From Elusimicrobiota bacterium (GTDB taxonomy: Bacteria; Elusimicrobiota; Elusimicrobia; Elusimicrobiales; UBA9959), in NCBI GenBank assembly GCA_019135865.1, contig JAGVVD010000042.1, forward strand, positions 32,163-96,162: a stretch of 64,000 bases of DNA. Direction: 5' to 3'. Shown here piece after piece: positions 42,919 to 52,652 of the stretch; within the stretch, counting starts at the first letter, position 1, and each line of letters begins with the position of its first letter. The notes under the pieces are model-generated. The model was given only the letters and a program-made list of their open reading frames with translations. It was not told the origin of the DNA and ran no database searches. The translations under genes and the position numbers were made by a program.

Positions 42919-45201
42919 ATGCTCAAACGCAGGTTCGCCGCGCCCGGCAGGAAGGGGGCACCCTCTTCCTTTGCCGGAGCGCTTTACTGGATACTTTCCT
43001 TCGCCTTCGCCCTGTGGCTGATCTGGCTAACCTTCAGCCGCAGCCCCAAGGGCGTGGTGGGGGAGACCGTCTCCGGCGCCCTGCACGGCCTCCTCGGCCA
43101 GTCCGCCTATCTGTTCCCTTTCATTTTCCTCTACGGCCTGGCGGCCATACTGCTCAAGCTCGGCAAGCCGCATAAGGGCCTGATGACCCTGACGGCCGGC
43201 ATATTGCTGATGCTGGGCGCGCTCTCCTCGGGCCTGCAGCTCATGGCGACGGCCTTCCCCGCCTCCGGTTTCGACGGCGGCCATATCGGCTATTACATGG
43301 AGTACGCTTTAGAGAAGATGTTCGGCGCGGCCGGCGCCGGGGTCTTCTCCTTCGCGCTCTTCCTCGTCGGCGCGCAGCTCCTGTTCAAGATCTCCTGGGG
43401 CAGGGCCCTCAAGACGTCCTGGACCGCCATGGCCGAGGATTACCGCAGCTGGGGACAGGCGCGCCGCGACCTCAAGGCCAAGCTCAAGCTTATCTCGGAA
43501 AAAGAGGGCCCGGAACCGAAATACGAGGCCAGGCCCATTCCCGAAGCGCCCCCGCCGAAGATCAACGCCGTCGCGGAGCAGGGCGGCGCCGCTCCGAAGC
43601 CCGGGGCCAAGCCCGGGCCCGCGCCCCTTCCCGTCAAAGAGCGGGAACGCGAGGACGCCTCCGTGAAGGTGCAGCCTCACAAGAAACCAAAGACCTACAC
43701 GGCCCATTTCAAGGATTTCAAACTGCCGACGGCGGAACTCCTGGACCCGCCGGCCAGGGAGACGGTCATCGGCCCGTCGCGCGACGAGATGGAGGCCGCC
43801 CGCACCAAGCTCGAGGAGACCTTCAAGAGCTTCGACATCACGGTGCACGTCGCCGACATCTTCCCCGGCCCGGTGATCACCCGCTACGAGGTCACGCCCG
43901 CGCCCGGCGTCAAGATAAGCTCCATAGTCTCGCTGGCCAACGACGTGGCGCTCGCCATGAAGGCGGCCGGCATACGCGTGATAGCCCCGATCCCGGGCAA
44001 GTCCGCCATCGGCTTCGAGATCCCCAACCAGAAACGCGCCAAGGTCGGACTGCGCGAAGTGCTCGAAAGCCCCGCTTTCAACGAACGCAGGGAACCGCTG
44101 GCCTTCGGCATCGGCCGCCACGCCGAAGGGTCCATAGCGCTGGCCAACCTGGAGGATATGCCGCACCTGCTGGTCGCCGGTTCGACGGGCTCCGGCAAGA
44201 GCGTGTTCCTCCAGTCGCTCATACTCTCGCTGATGTTCCGCAACACGCCCGACGAAGTGAAGTTCGTGATGATAGACCCCAAGCGCCTCGAGCTTTCCTT
44301 CTACCAGGACGTGCCTTACCTCTACGACCCGAAAGTCCTGCCCGACTCGGTCTCGGTCATCACCGACGCGAAGGACGCCGCCAAGACGCTGATCTGCCTC
44401 ACCAAGGTCATGATGCAGCGCTACAAGAAGTTCGAGAAGGCGCGCGTGAAGAACATAGCCGGCTATAACAGGTGGGCCGCGGCCAACAACGAGCAGCCCG
44501 AGTACTACATCATCGTCGTCATCGACGAACTGGCGGACCTGATGGTCCAGGCCAAGAACGTCGTGGAGGAGAACATCCAGCGCCTGGCCCAGATGGCCCG
44601 CGCTGTCGGCATACACCTGGTGCTGGCCACGCAGCAGCCTTCGGTGGACGTCATCACCGGCGTCATCAAGGCCAACCTGCCCTCGCGCATAGCGCTGCAG
44701 GTCACCTCGAAGGTCAATTCCCGCGTCATACTCGACACCTCAGGCGCCGAGGCCCTGATCGGCAAGGGCGACCTGCTCTACCTGACCAAGGATTCGCCCA
44801 AACCGCTGCGCATACAGGGCGCCTTCGTCGGCGAGGCCGAGATCAACAGGGTCGTGGACTATCTCAAGACCCAGGGCCGCCCCGACTACCCGATGTTCGT
44901 CGAGGAGGACGAGACGGCGGCCGGCGGCAAGGGCGGCTCCTCGGAGGAGCTCATCGCCGCGCTCAAGCTGATCAACGAACGGCGCCGCGTCTCGCAGGAC
45001 CTGCTCAAGGCCCATTTCGGCTCTTCGGCCCGCGCGACCAACATCCTCAGCATCCTGGAAGTCAACAAGTTCATACACAAGCCGGAAGGTTCCAACCGCT
45101 GGGAGATCTTCTTCGATAAGATAGAGAACCACCTGGCCGATCACCAGTCCGCCCCGGCGCAGCCGGAAGGCGCGGCGGCGGAGCAGGAGGGGGTAAAATG
45201 A
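42919..45201 (+). CDS. ftsK: DNA translocase FtsK/SpoIIIE
   Basis: The 760-residue septal protein pumps DNA during division. It has four N-terminal membrane segments (about residues 15-160), a charged Ala/Pro/Lys linker (~190-260), the alpha and beta motor domains with Walker A VAGSTGSGKSVFLQSL (~residue 419) and Walker B IIVVIDELADLM (~535), and the C-terminal gamma winged helix that reads polar sequences (KLINERRRVSQDLLKAHFGS, ~685). The linker is short, as in SpoIIIE. Its stop overlaps the lolA start by four bases. Confidence 0.96.
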   Translation: MLKRRFAAPGRKGAPSSFAGALYWILSFAFALWLIWLTFSRSPKGVVGETVSGALHGLLGQSAYLFPFIFLYGLAAILLKLGKPHKGLMTLTAGILLMLGALSSGLQLMATAFPASGFDGGHIGYYMEYALEKMFGAAGAGVFSFALFLVGAQLLFKISWGRALKTSWTAMAEDYRSWGQARRDLKAKLKLISEKEGPEPKYEARPIPEAPPPKINAVAEQGGAAPKPGAKPGPAPLPVKEREREDASVKVQPHKKPKTYTAHFKDFKLPTAELLDPPARETVIGPSRDEMEAARTKLEETFKSFDITVHVADIFPGPVITRYEVTPAPGVKISSIVSLANDVALAMKAAGIRVIAPIPGKSAIGFEIPNQKRAKVGLREVLESPAFNERREPLAFGIGRHAEGSIALANLEDMPHLLVAGSTGSGKSVFLQSLILSLMFRNTPDEVKFVMIDPKRLELSFYQDVPYLYDPKVLPDSVSVITDAKDAAKTLICLTKVMMQRYKKFEKARVKNIAGYNRWAAANNEQPEYYIIVVIDELADLMVQAKNVVEENIQRLAQMARAVGIHLVLATQQPSVDVITGVIKANLPSRIALQVTSKVNSRVILDTSGAEALIGKGDLLYLTKDSPKPLRIQGAFVGEAEINRVVDYLKTQGRPDYPMFVEEDETAAGGKGGSSEELIAALKLINERRRVSQDLLKAHFGSSARATNILSILEVNKFIHKPEGSNRWEIFFDKIENHLADHQSAPAQPEGAAAEQEGVK

Positions 45202-45947
45202 AAGCATTGGCGATGACGGCGCTGGCGGCCTGCCTGGCCTGCCCGGCCATGGCGGCCGACAAAGCGGCGGACAAAAAGGACGCCGCCCCGGTCGTCAAGG
45301 AGGCCGGCGCAGCCCCTAAGGCGCCGGAGGTGAAGAAGTCCACCGCCCCGCTTTCCTATTCCGAAGAGGTGCTGGCGAAACTGATGGAGTGGGACGAGGC
45401 CCTCGTCTCGCTCAAGTCCGGCTTCACGCAGACCGTCCTCTTCGCCGACGCGGGACTGGAGCAGACGATCGAAGGGACTCTCTCCTATCTCAAGCCCGAC
45501 AAACTGCGCATAGAGCACTCCTCTCCGGCCCGCCAGGTCATCGTCACCGACAAGAAGGACATCTGGATCCACAAGCCGGAGGATGCGCAGGCGGTGAGGA
45601 CGAAATGGGAGGACTGGAAGAACCTGCAAAGTTCCGGCTTCTCCGGCATAATGGACTTCGGCAATTACTCCGAGCTGGCGGAGAAGAACAAGGTCACGGC
45701 CGTACCCCCGAAAGAACCGGGCGGCATGATACGACTGATACTCACGCCCAGGGACCGCAGCGGGCTCTACACGCTGACGCTGTCGCTCTCGGCCACGGAC
45801 TATTTCCCGGTCGCCGCCGACCTGGTGGTGGAATCCACCAAGGTCAGCACCGTGCTCAAGGGCACCGAACGCAACGCCGGCCTCGACGGGAAACTTTTCG
45901 ACTTTACGCCCCCCAAGGGCACGGAGATAATAAACTTCAAGAAATGA
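45198..45947 (+). CDS. lolA: Outer-membrane lipoprotein carrier LolA-like protein
   Basis: The 249-residue periplasmic protein has a signal peptide (cleavage near AMAADK, residue ~20), an Ala/Lys-rich spacer (~20-50), and a LolA fold: LKSGFTQTV (~residue 73), GTLSYLKPDKLRIEHSSPARQVIVTD (two adjoining blocks, ~91-118) and a final strand. LolA carries lipoproteins to the outer membrane, supporting a diderm cell. The call rests on the fold pattern, and DUF4292-like relatives are possible. It overlaps ftsK and pgsA by four bases each. Confidence 0.8.
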   Translation: MKALAMTALAACLACPAMAADKAADKKDAAPVVKEAGAAPKAPEVKKSTAPLSYSEEVLAKLMEWDEALVSLKSGFTQTVLFADAGLEQTIEGTLSYLKPDKLRIEHSSPARQVIVTDKKDIWIHKPEDAQAVRTKWEDWKNLQSSGFSGIMDFGNYSELAEKNKVTAVPPKEPGGMIRLILTPRDRSGLYTLTLSLSATDYFPVAADLVVESTKVSTVLKGTERNAGLDGKLFDFTPPKGTEIINFKK

Positions 45948-46558
45948 CCCTCGCCAACCGCATAACCCTGACAAGACTGTTCCTGAGCCTGGCCGTCTTC
46001 TTCCTGGTGATCCAGAAGACCTTCCTGACCGTGCTGATCGGCCTGATCGTGATGATCGTGGCCAGCGTTTCCGACGCCGTGGACGGCATCATCGCCAGGC
46101 GCACGCAGACCACCACTTCGTTCGGCGCCATCGCCGACCCTTTCGCCGACAAGATACTGGTCATGTCGGCGTTCATCGCCTTCGCCTCCGTGAAAATACT
46201 GGACATACCTCTCTGGGCCATCTTCCTGATACTCCTGCGGGAACTGACCATCTCCACGCTGCGCGTGCTGGCCGCGCTGCAGGGCTCGGTCATGAAGGCC
46301 GAGGCCGCGGGGAAGTTCAAGACCACCATACAGCTCATAGCCGGCTTCACCATCATGGCGCTGCTGCTCAACAAGGTCTGGATCGCCGAGCATCCCGGCA
46401 CCTACCCTCCGCTGCTGGCCATCGACGCCTGGGCCGGGCCCCTCTCCTGGTGGCTGACCGTCGCCGCGGCCGTCGTCACCGTCGTCAGCGGCGTCATCTA
46501 CCTGGTCAACCACAGCGACCTGATCAGGAGATCCTGGAGCGAAAAGAAGAATGTCTGA
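45944..46558 (+). CDS. pgsA: CDP-diacylglycerol-glycerol-3-phosphate phosphatidyltransferase
   Basis: The 204-residue membrane enzyme makes phosphatidylglycerol phosphate. The CDP-alcohol phosphotransferase motif DG..AR........G...D...D is complete in DAVDGIIARR...GAIADPFADK (about residues 46-69), and about five membrane segments are visible. The start is the ATG at 45944 overlapping the lolA stop. It is directly followed by pgpA, which performs the next step. Confidence 0.93.
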   Translation: MTLANRITLTRLFLSLAVFFLVIQKTFLTVLIGLIVMIVASVSDAVDGIIARRTQTTTSFGAIADPFADKILVMSAFIAFASVKILDIPLWAIFLILLRELTISTLRVLAALQGSVMKAEAAGKFKTTIQLIAGFTIMALLLNKVWIAEHPGTYPPLLAIDAWAGPLSWWLTVAAAVVTVVSGVIYLVNHSDLIRRSWSEKKNV

Positions 46559-47051
46559 CCGGAGCCCGGGCCCGCTGGCGCGGAAGGCCGCCGAGTTCCT
46601 GGCCACGGGCTGCTTCATAGGGTTGCTGCCCCAGGCGGTCACTCCGTTCAAAAAATGCACGGGCGCCGGCCTGCTGGGGTCCCTGCTGGCGCTGCTGGCG
46701 CTGCCGCTGCTGCCTTCCGGCTGGGCCTACGCGGCCCTGCTCGCCGCGTTCTTCCCTTTCTCCGCCTGGATAGCCGGCCGGGCCTCGGCCGACTACGGCC
46801 GCCACGACGATCCGCGCATCGTGATAGACGAAGTGCTCGGCTTCTGGACGGCCGCCGCCTTCCTGCCGCTGGAGCCGGCGCCGATCGTGACGGCCTTCGT
46901 CGTCTTCCGCGTCCTAGACAGCGTCAAACCCTGGCCCATCAGTTACGCGGAAAAGAACCTCCAGGGCGGTTTTGGTATAATTATGGACGATTTCATGGCC
47001 GGAATAGCCGCCAATCTTACAGCCCGTTTCGTGGCCGTTTTTTTGTTATGA
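46551..47051 (+). CDS. pgpA: Phosphatidylglycerophosphatase A
   Basis: The 166-residue membrane enzyme dephosphorylates phosphatidylglycerol phosphate to phosphatidylglycerol. It has the PgpA blocks DDPRIVIDEVLGFW (~residues 85-98), FRVLDSVKPWPI (~120) and GFGIIMDDFMAGI (~140). The N-terminal block usually of the form 'G.G..P.APGT.GS' is changed (LPQAVTPFKKCTGAG), keeping the final Gly. It overlaps pgsA by eight bases and the next gene by four. Confidence 0.92.
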   Translation: MSDRSPGPLARKAAEFLATGCFIGLLPQAVTPFKKCTGAGLLGSLLALLALPLLPSGWAYAALLAAFFPFSAWIAGRASADYGRHDDPRIVIDEVLGFWTAAAFLPLEPAPIVTAFVVFRVLDSVKPWPISYAEKNLQGGFGIIMDDFMAGIAANLTARFVAVFLL

Positions 47052-47941
47052 GGAACGCGTACCCGCTGGTCCTTCTTCTCGCCCTCTCCGCGCCCGCCGC
47101 GGCGCAGGAGACCCCCGTCCCTCCGGCCGAAGAAGCCGTGATCTCGACCGCCGCGGCCGCGGACCGGACGCCGGCGCCTCCGCCGCGTAAATACGCCCCG
47201 GGGGAATACCCGCTGGCCGCCGTGCCCGTGAGCGGCATAGTCATGACCCCCACGGCCCTGCGGGGACGCGGCAGGAACGAGATAGGCCTGGGCCTGGACT
47301 TCAACGCGGCCTACTACATCGGCCGTCTCTACGGCAAGAACACTTTCGACTGGACGCTGGAGAAGAAGAACTACATAGACCGGCTCGGCGTCTGGTTCAT
47401 AAGCGCGGACGGCAAGATGCTGATACAGACGGAAGGCGCCAGGCGGCCCGCGATGGCGGCCGGGGCGCAGGGGACTTTCGCCTTCAGGGATTCCAACCAG
47501 AACCCCCTGAACGCCAATGTGCCGACGGTCTCGGTGGACGACGAGAACACCAACACCTACGCTACCGCCTACCTCGTCCTGACCAAGCACCTGCACCCCA
47601 AGTTCATGCTGAACGGCGGTTACGCCGACGGGGACCTGTCCAAGAGCGTCTATATGCTCTCGGAGTTCCTCTCCGAGCGGGCCCTGTCGCTCAACGGCTA
47701 CACCGGCCGCGAGGTGCCGACCGGCGCGCTCTTCGCCGGCTTCATCTGGCTGCCCAGGCCCGACAACCCGCTGGCCGCGGAGATCATAATACCGCAGGGC
47801 GCGCCGATGAGCCCGAAACTGGTCAACCTGCAGCTCGGCACCATGCTGCGGCTCAACTTCCAGCTCTCGTACCTGAAGTTCGACGGCGGCTGGGACCTGC
47901 TCGGCATGTTCCAGTTCCGCTACTCCCACTTCCCCAAGTAA
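47048..47941 (+). CDS. Predicted outer-membrane or secreted beta-rich protein
   Basis: The 297-residue product has a signal peptide (ending near APAAAQE, residue ~20), a Pro/Ala-rich stretch, and then many alternating polar/hydrophobic segments with aromatic ends (RNEIGLGLDFNAAYYIGRLY, MLRLNFQLSYLKFDG, LLGMFQFRYSHF), which suggests a beta barrel. No family is recognised. The C-terminus ends FPK and lacks a final aromatic residue. It is the last gene of the rpsO operon; repeat copy B begins 33 bases after its stop. Confidence 0.6.
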   Translation: MRNAYPLVLLLALSAPAAAQETPVPPAEEAVISTAAAADRTPAPPPRKYAPGEYPLAAVPVSGIVMTPTALRGRGRNEIGLGLDFNAAYYIGRLYGKNTFDWTLEKKNYIDRLGVWFISADGKMLIQTEGARRPAMAAGAQGTFAFRDSNQNPLNANVPTVSVDDENTNTYATAYLVLTKHLHPKFMLNGGYADGDLSKSVYMLSEFLSERALSLNGYTGREVPTGALFAGFIWLPRPDNPLAAEIIIPQGAPMSPKLVNLQLGTMLRLNFQLSYLKFDGGWDLLGMFQFRYSHFPK

Positions 47942-47973
47942 GCCTTCTCCTCCGCCCGCCTTTTCCGGAAAGC

Positions 47974-48368
47974 AGGAATAACTATACCGGGGGCATGGCG
48001 TGCTCTCACCTCGCAAAAACAGGGTCGCGCACACCGTGCGCGCCCTTCCCGTTCTCGCCGCGAGCGCTCGTCCGCGTCTCCGCTTCCTCGAGATGCGATT
48101 CCACCGGCCAGCTGCGACGCGGACTCCGCAAGCTCGCGGCTCCGAAGGGTTTTGCTCCGGTGAGGGCACGCCTCCCCCGGCTGTATCCTTACGGGGCGCT
48201 GAACGGGGACGGCTCCCACGCCGTGCCTTCCGAAGCCACATGAGGAGCCGTCGCCCCGAGCGGAGCGCGGGTACCGGCACTGCCGGACGACCGAGAATGT
48301 CTGAGCCCGGAGCGCTATGCGCGATGGGCGAGGAACCGCCGACATGCCCCCGGAATAGTTATTCCTTA
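47974..48368 (+). repeat. Structured intergenic repeat, copy B (complete ends)
   Basis: A ~395-base non-coding element in inverted orientation relative to copy A. Its ends are inverted repeats: AGGAATAACTATACCGGGGG at the left and its near complement CCCCCGGAATAGTTATTCCT at the right. Inside, 47988-48020 and 48149-48180 form imperfect complementary arms. Between them is an extra nested stem not seen in copy A (GTCCGCGTC 48070-48078 with GACGCGGAC 48116-48124). It lies between convergent genes, and its right end provides the stop of the DUF2723 gene. The open frames that cross it are not conserved between copies. Confidence 0.82.
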
Positions 48369-50510
48369 CTTATTCGATGGGCGCAGCTGGCGGAGGTAAT
48401 GGGCGGCCTGGGCGTGCGAGGGGTCCTTGCGCAGGGTCTCGGAGAGCTCGCGCACGACCCGGTCCCGGTCGCGGTTCCAGTAAAGTATGGCGAGATTGTA
48501 GTTGGCCTCGGCGAGTCCGGGGTTCCGGGCGGCGGCGCGCAGGTAGGCCTTCTCCGCGGCGTCCCTGTCCCCGGTCTTCCCCAGCGCGACGCCGTAATTT
48601 AGCCAGGCATAGGCGCTGGACCTGCGCAGGCCCAGCTTGAGGTCCGGCAGGGAGCGGTACTCCTCCGCGAGCGCCAGCAGCTTCTCGTAACCATCCACCG
48701 AAGCCTTGAACCTCGCCCCGGCCCCGGCCCAGTCCCCTTCGGCGGACAGCAGGAAACCGTAATAGAGGCCCGTCTCCGGGAGTTCCGGCTCGGCCGCGGC
48801 GGCGTAATCCAGCCACGCCGCCGCCGCTTTCCTCCCGCCGGCCGAAGCGTGGAACGAACCGGCGGCGAGAGCGCCGCGCGCATAGGAGGAAACGACGTCC
48901 TTCGCGAAGAAATCCGGGAAAGGGCGGCCGAGCTCCCAGCGGTGAGAGTAGGCGTCGGAGGGCGAGGCCGGAGGCTCGAGCCCTTTCGGCGGATATACCG
49001 CCATGACCAGTCCCAGCGGCCGCGTCGGAACCCCGTCCGGCACTTCGCAGTCCCCGGTCGCGTAAAAACCCTTCCAGGCCCGGCCGGCCGCGGCCCAGCT
49101 CCCGGCGCCGCCCGACCCCAGATCGAAGACCGGGAAACCCGGTTCCCGACGGGACCAGGCGTCCCGGTACCAGGGCGCCCCGCTCAGGCCCTGCGATATG
49201 AGCCGCACGTCGGGCCTCAACCCTTCGACCATCTGGTAATACCAGAGTGAAAAGAGCTGCACGTCCTTCTTGGCGACGAGCACGGCGCCGGGAGGCAGGG
49301 GACGGACGGCGTCGGCCGCGTAATCGGCCGTAAGGAACATTCCCCGCCTGTCGGCCTTGCGCGCCGAAGGTATCCCGAAAAAGACGAGCGAGACCAGCGC
49401 GGCCGCGAGTCCGGCCGCCGCCGCGGGGCGGCCGAGCGCCCAAAGACCGGCCAGGCCCTCGGCCAGCCACCAGGCCGCGGCGATGTCCGGCAGCAGGTAA
49501 TAGGGCTCGACCACGGCGAGCGCGTGCGGGTTCGGCGGCATATTCGCGAGGAACAGGAAAAGCGGGCCCGACAAAGAAAAGAAGAGGGCCCAGAAGACCG
49601 CGACGGGACGGGAGCGGCGCCAGGCGAAGTACACCCCGGCCGCCGAGAGCAGCGCCGCGGGCCCCATGTTCGACCAGAGGTGAAGACAGTAGTGCCGGAG
49701 GTTCACCGCGAACAGCTCTCCGCTGGCGTAGTTCGTGGAGATGAGGTCCAGCGTGGAGCCGTAACTGCGCCGCGTTATTATGCCCCAGAAATTACCCCAA
49801 TCCGACGGCCGGCCCCAGTCGAGGAAAGGGCCGGCGGCGGAGCGCACCGGCAGATACAGGTAAAGCGAGTAGCCCGCCAGGAAGAACAGCGCGCAGACCG
49901 GCAGTATCCGCGGGAAACGGGGCCCGAGCGCGCGCCGCGCCGGCCCCCAGAGCAGCGCCGCCGCGGCCGGATAGACCAGCACCAGGTCCATGCGGTTGGC
50001 CAGGAAGAGGCCGAAAAGAAAAAAGAGCAGGAAAATCTTCTTCGGCCTGGGATCGAAGGCCGCCCAGAAAGCCAGGCCGGCCGTGACCACGCCCAGCAGG
50101 GCGTGCAGCGAATACATCTCGGAGACTCCCGAGACCGTGATCAGCGTGAAGTTGAGGCCCAGCAGCAGCGCGGCCGCCAGCGCGGCGGCCGGGGGAAAGA
50201 AGCGTGAAAGGACGAACAGGAGGGAGGCGGGCGCGGCCGCGCCGGCGAAAGCGGAAAAGAGATTGAGCTTCCAGTCCTGGGCGCCGGGCAGCAGGGCGGA
50301 GAAGGCGCGGCCGGCCAGGACATAGAGCGGGTAACCGGGAGGATGGGGCACGCCGAGCGAATAGACGTCGCAGGCCAGTTCGCCGGCGTCGCGGTACGGG
50401 GCGAGCACCGGAGGCATCAGGAAAGAATAAAGCCCCAGCAGCAGTAAAAAAAGCCCGGCCGCGGCGGCGGCCCGGCGTCCGAGGCTCTGTCCGCCCGGTC
50501 CTTCGGTCAT
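48366..50510 (-). CDS. DUF2723 membrane glycosyltransferase-like protein with TPR tail
   Basis: The 714-residue protein begins with a polytopic domain of about 10-12 membrane segments (to ~residue 400) bearing the DUF2723 signature RDAGELACDVYSLGVPHPPG (~residues 37-56), in which the early acidic residue and HPPG loop are conserved. Relatives such as TMEM260 are O-mannosyltransferases of the GT-C fold. A periplasmic region follows and then TPR repeats at the C-terminus (about residues 620-710, with AYLRAAARNPGLAEANYNLA). It may add sugars to exported proteins (inference). The stop is part of repeat copy B. Confidence 0.83.
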   Translation of the reverse strand: MTEGPGGQSLGRRAAAAAGLFLLLLGLYSFLMPPVLAPYRDAGELACDVYSLGVPHPPGYPLYVLAGRAFSALLPGAQDWKLNLFSAFAGAAAPASLLFVLSRFFPPAAALAAALLLGLNFTLITVSGVSEMYSLHALLGVVTAGLAFWAAFDPRPKKIFLLFFLFGLFLANRMDLVLVYPAAAALLWGPARRALGPRFPRILPVCALFFLAGYSLYLYLPVRSAAGPFLDWGRPSDWGNFWGIITRRSYGSTLDLISTNYASGELFAVNLRHYCLHLWSNMGPAALLSAAGVYFAWRRSRPVAVFWALFFSLSGPLFLFLANMPPNPHALAVVEPYYLLPDIAAAWWLAEGLAGLWALGRPAAAAGLAAALVSLVFFGIPSARKADRRGMFLTADYAADAVRPLPPGAVLVAKKDVQLFSLWYYQMVEGLRPDVRLISQGLSGAPWYRDAWSRREPGFPVFDLGSGGAGSWAAAGRAWKGFYATGDCEVPDGVPTRPLGLVMAVYPPKGLEPPASPSDAYSHRWELGRPFPDFFAKDVVSSYARGALAAGSFHASAGGRKAAAAWLDYAAAAEPELPETGLYYGFLLSAEGDWAGAGARFKASVDGYEKLLALAEEYRSLPDLKLGLRRSSAYAWLNYGVALGKTGDRDAAEKAYLRAAARNPGLAEANYNLAILYWNRDRDRVVRELSETLRKDPSHAQAAHYLRQLRPSNK

Positions 50511-50558
50511 CGTGAGGTTAATTCTAATAGTTTATCGGCGGCGTGGACAATATTCCCT

Positions 50559-52652
50559 TCAATCGCGGCCGGCCAGCCGGCGCAGGGAGAGTTCCGCCGC
50601 CAGCAGGAGCAGGAAGAGCGCCAGCAGCCAGGGGGAGCGTCCCGGCGCGGCGCTCCAGGAGCGCGCTTCCTCCTCGGCCGCCGGCGGCAGCAGGGCCGCC
50701 AGGCCCTCCGCGGAGAGGTCCTCCATGCGCGCGACCCTCCAGCCGCGGGGGGCGGCCGCGGCCTGGAGCGACGCCAGGCCGGCCGGTTCGTGAGCGGAAG
50801 GGTTCCTTGGCGAAAAAGAGAGCCGCGCCCGCCCGGCCGGACGCCCCGATACCGACACCCGGGCGGAAGCCGTCAGCCTGCCGCCGTACGGCGGGGGGAC
50901 CTCGGCCTCGTAAACGCCGCCCCCGCGGAAATAGAAATCCAGGCCGCGGGCGCCGCCGGCGCCCGAGACTTCGGCCTCCACGGTGGCGGTGTCGCGCTCC
51001 AGCGGCAGGTAATTCTCGTCGAGCACCCTCAGCCTGAGACGGGGGGGATAGGAGCCGCCGGCCTCCAGGGTCGCCCGCTCCAGCCCGAGCGTACCGTCGA
51101 GGAAAGAGAGCAGCCTGTCCCAGAAGGCGGAATAGCGCCCGCCGCCGGCGGCCTTCAGCGTCCAGGTGGAAGGCGAAGCCAGCGCCACGACCCGGCCCCT
51201 GCCGTGCGCCCGGGCGGCGGCCAGGGCGCCGGAGGCGCCGGAAGCCCCCCTGTAACCGTAGATCAGCGAAGCGCCCCCGACGGGACCGCCGAGGAGATTG
51301 AGCCCCGCGGGGACCGGCGCGCCCGGACCGCCGAAAACCTCCGGCGAGGCCGCGGGATGGGCGGCCGGAACGACCGAGAAGGTCTCCCGCGAATGGTCCG
51401 GCGAAGAGGAGACCTCCGCCGGCAGCAGCGCGGCGAAGGCGCCGAGGGAGGCGTAGCCGCCGGAGCCGAAGGCCCGCGGTCCCCCTATCACCAGCAGGCC
51501 GCCGCCGCCGGCGACGAAACGCTCGACGGCCTGGAGGTAAATACCGCCTATCGCGAAACGCCTCAGGTCGAAGGAGTGCAGGATGAGGACGTCGAAGTTC
51601 CGGAGGTCCTTGAGGAAGATATCGTGCGCCGGGAAAGGGATCAGCGAAAGTTCCGCGTCGGGCACGCCGGCGGTGTCCTCCGGGTCGCGCAGGATGACGA
51701 ACGAGACGAGGTCCACGCCCGGGTCCGACTTCAGCTGCGCCCGCAGGGCCGCGTAATCGAAGGACGGCGGCCCCGAGAGATGCAGCACCCGCAGTTTCTC
51801 CCGCACGGCCTGCACCCTGAATTCCGACGAGGAAACGAAGCCGCCCGCCCTCGCGCGCACCCGGTAGCCGGCCAGCCCCGGCGCGTCGCGCCGCAGCGTG
51901 AAGGTCGCGGCGAAGACGCCGTAGGCGTCCGTCCTCAGGGCGGCGGAGGAGAGCCGGGTCCCGTCGGGCAGAAGGACTTCCAGCGAGGCCTTCTCGCCCG
52001 CCTCCGCCCGCTCCAGCCTCGCCTCCGCGAAAACGCGGAAAGGCATGTGCAGGTAGGCGAAAGGAGGCGCGGAGACCCGCGGCTCGCCGAGCCCGCGGCG
52101 GCCGGCCGCGCCGACGGCCAGCAGCGTCACGCCGGGACGCGAAGCCCCTATGGGGGGGAAGGAGAGGCCGGGGCCGGAGGTCAGCACGAACACCGCGTCC
52201 CAGGGCCCGCCCGGCGCGGAGGAGAGCCGCTCCAGGGCCGCGCCGAGATCGCGTTCAGCCGGGAACGAGGACGGCGCTTCTTTCTGAAGGGGCGCGTCCG
52301 CCCCGGGGAAATAGAACAGCGCGGGCGAGGCCCCGGCCGAAAGCCGCGGCGACAGTCCGCGGAACCAGTCCGCGGCGCAGTCGCGGCGCGACAGGCCGGG
52401 CTTTTCCCCGCAGGGCGCGGCCATGGCGGCGCCGGAATCCAGGAGAAAAGCCGCCCGCGGGGGAACGGGCCTTCTCTCGGAGCGGGAAAGCAGGGGATCG
52501 GCCAGCGCCGCCGCCAGGGCCAGGAAAGAGGCGAGTCTCAGGCGGACCACGGCGCGCGGCGCGCCGCGGCCGCGGAAGACCCGCCAGGCCGCGGCCGGCA
52601 GCAGGAGCGCGGCCGGCAGCAGCGCCCAGCCGGCGCCGAGTTCGGCGCTCAT
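50559..52652 (-). CDS. Membrane protein with glutamine amidotransferase-like domain
   Basis: The 697-residue protein has two N-terminal membrane segments (about residues 8-50), a degenerate von Willebrand-like region (RAAFLLDSGAAM, ~residue 68), an Ig-like middle, and a class I amidotransferase-like fold (~residues 280-420: LRVLHLSGPPSFDYAALR, LRNFDVLILHSFD, VAGGGGLLVIGGPRAFGSGG). There is no catalytic cysteine in the nucleophile position, so it is probably a binding domain. A last membrane segment closes it (LLALFLLLLAAELSL). Such proteins typically end MoxR/DUF58/vWA operons; their job is unknown. It overlaps the DUF4159 gene by four bases. Confidence 0.75.
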   Translation of the reverse strand: MSAELGAGWALLPAALLLPAAAWRVFRGRGAPRAVVRLRLASFLALAAALADPLLSRSERRPVPPRAAFLLDSGAAMAAPCGEKPGLSRRDCAADWFRGLSPRLSAGASPALFYFPGADAPLQKEAPSSFPAERDLGAALERLSSAPGGPWDAVFVLTSGPGLSFPPIGASRPGVTLLAVGAAGRRGLGEPRVSAPPFAYLHMPFRVFAEARLERAEAGEKASLEVLLPDGTRLSSAALRTDAYGVFAATFTLRRDAPGLAGYRVRARAGGFVSSSEFRVQAVREKLRVLHLSGPPSFDYAALRAQLKSDPGVDLVSFVILRDPEDTAGVPDAELSLIPFPAHDIFLKDLRNFDVLILHSFDLRRFAIGGIYLQAVERFVAGGGGLLVIGGPRAFGSGGYASLGAFAALLPAEVSSSPDHSRETFSVVPAAHPAASPEVFGGPGAPVPAGLNLLGGPVGGASLIYGYRGASGASGALAAARAHGRGRVVALASPSTWTLKAAGGGRYSAFWDRLLSFLDGTLGLERATLEAGGSYPPRLRLRVLDENYLPLERDTATVEAEVSGAGGARGLDFYFRGGGVYEAEVPPPYGGRLTASARVSVSGRPAGRARLSFSPRNPSAHEPAGLASLQAAAAPRGWRVARMEDLSAEGLAALLPPAAEEEARSWSAAPGRSPWLLALFLLLLAAELSLRRLAGRD

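Noticed and set aside
48000..48602. Open frames running through repeat copy B (and similar ones through copy A)
   Set aside because: The frames are not kept between the two copies, indels between copies are not multiples of three, and the conserved feature is base pairing.
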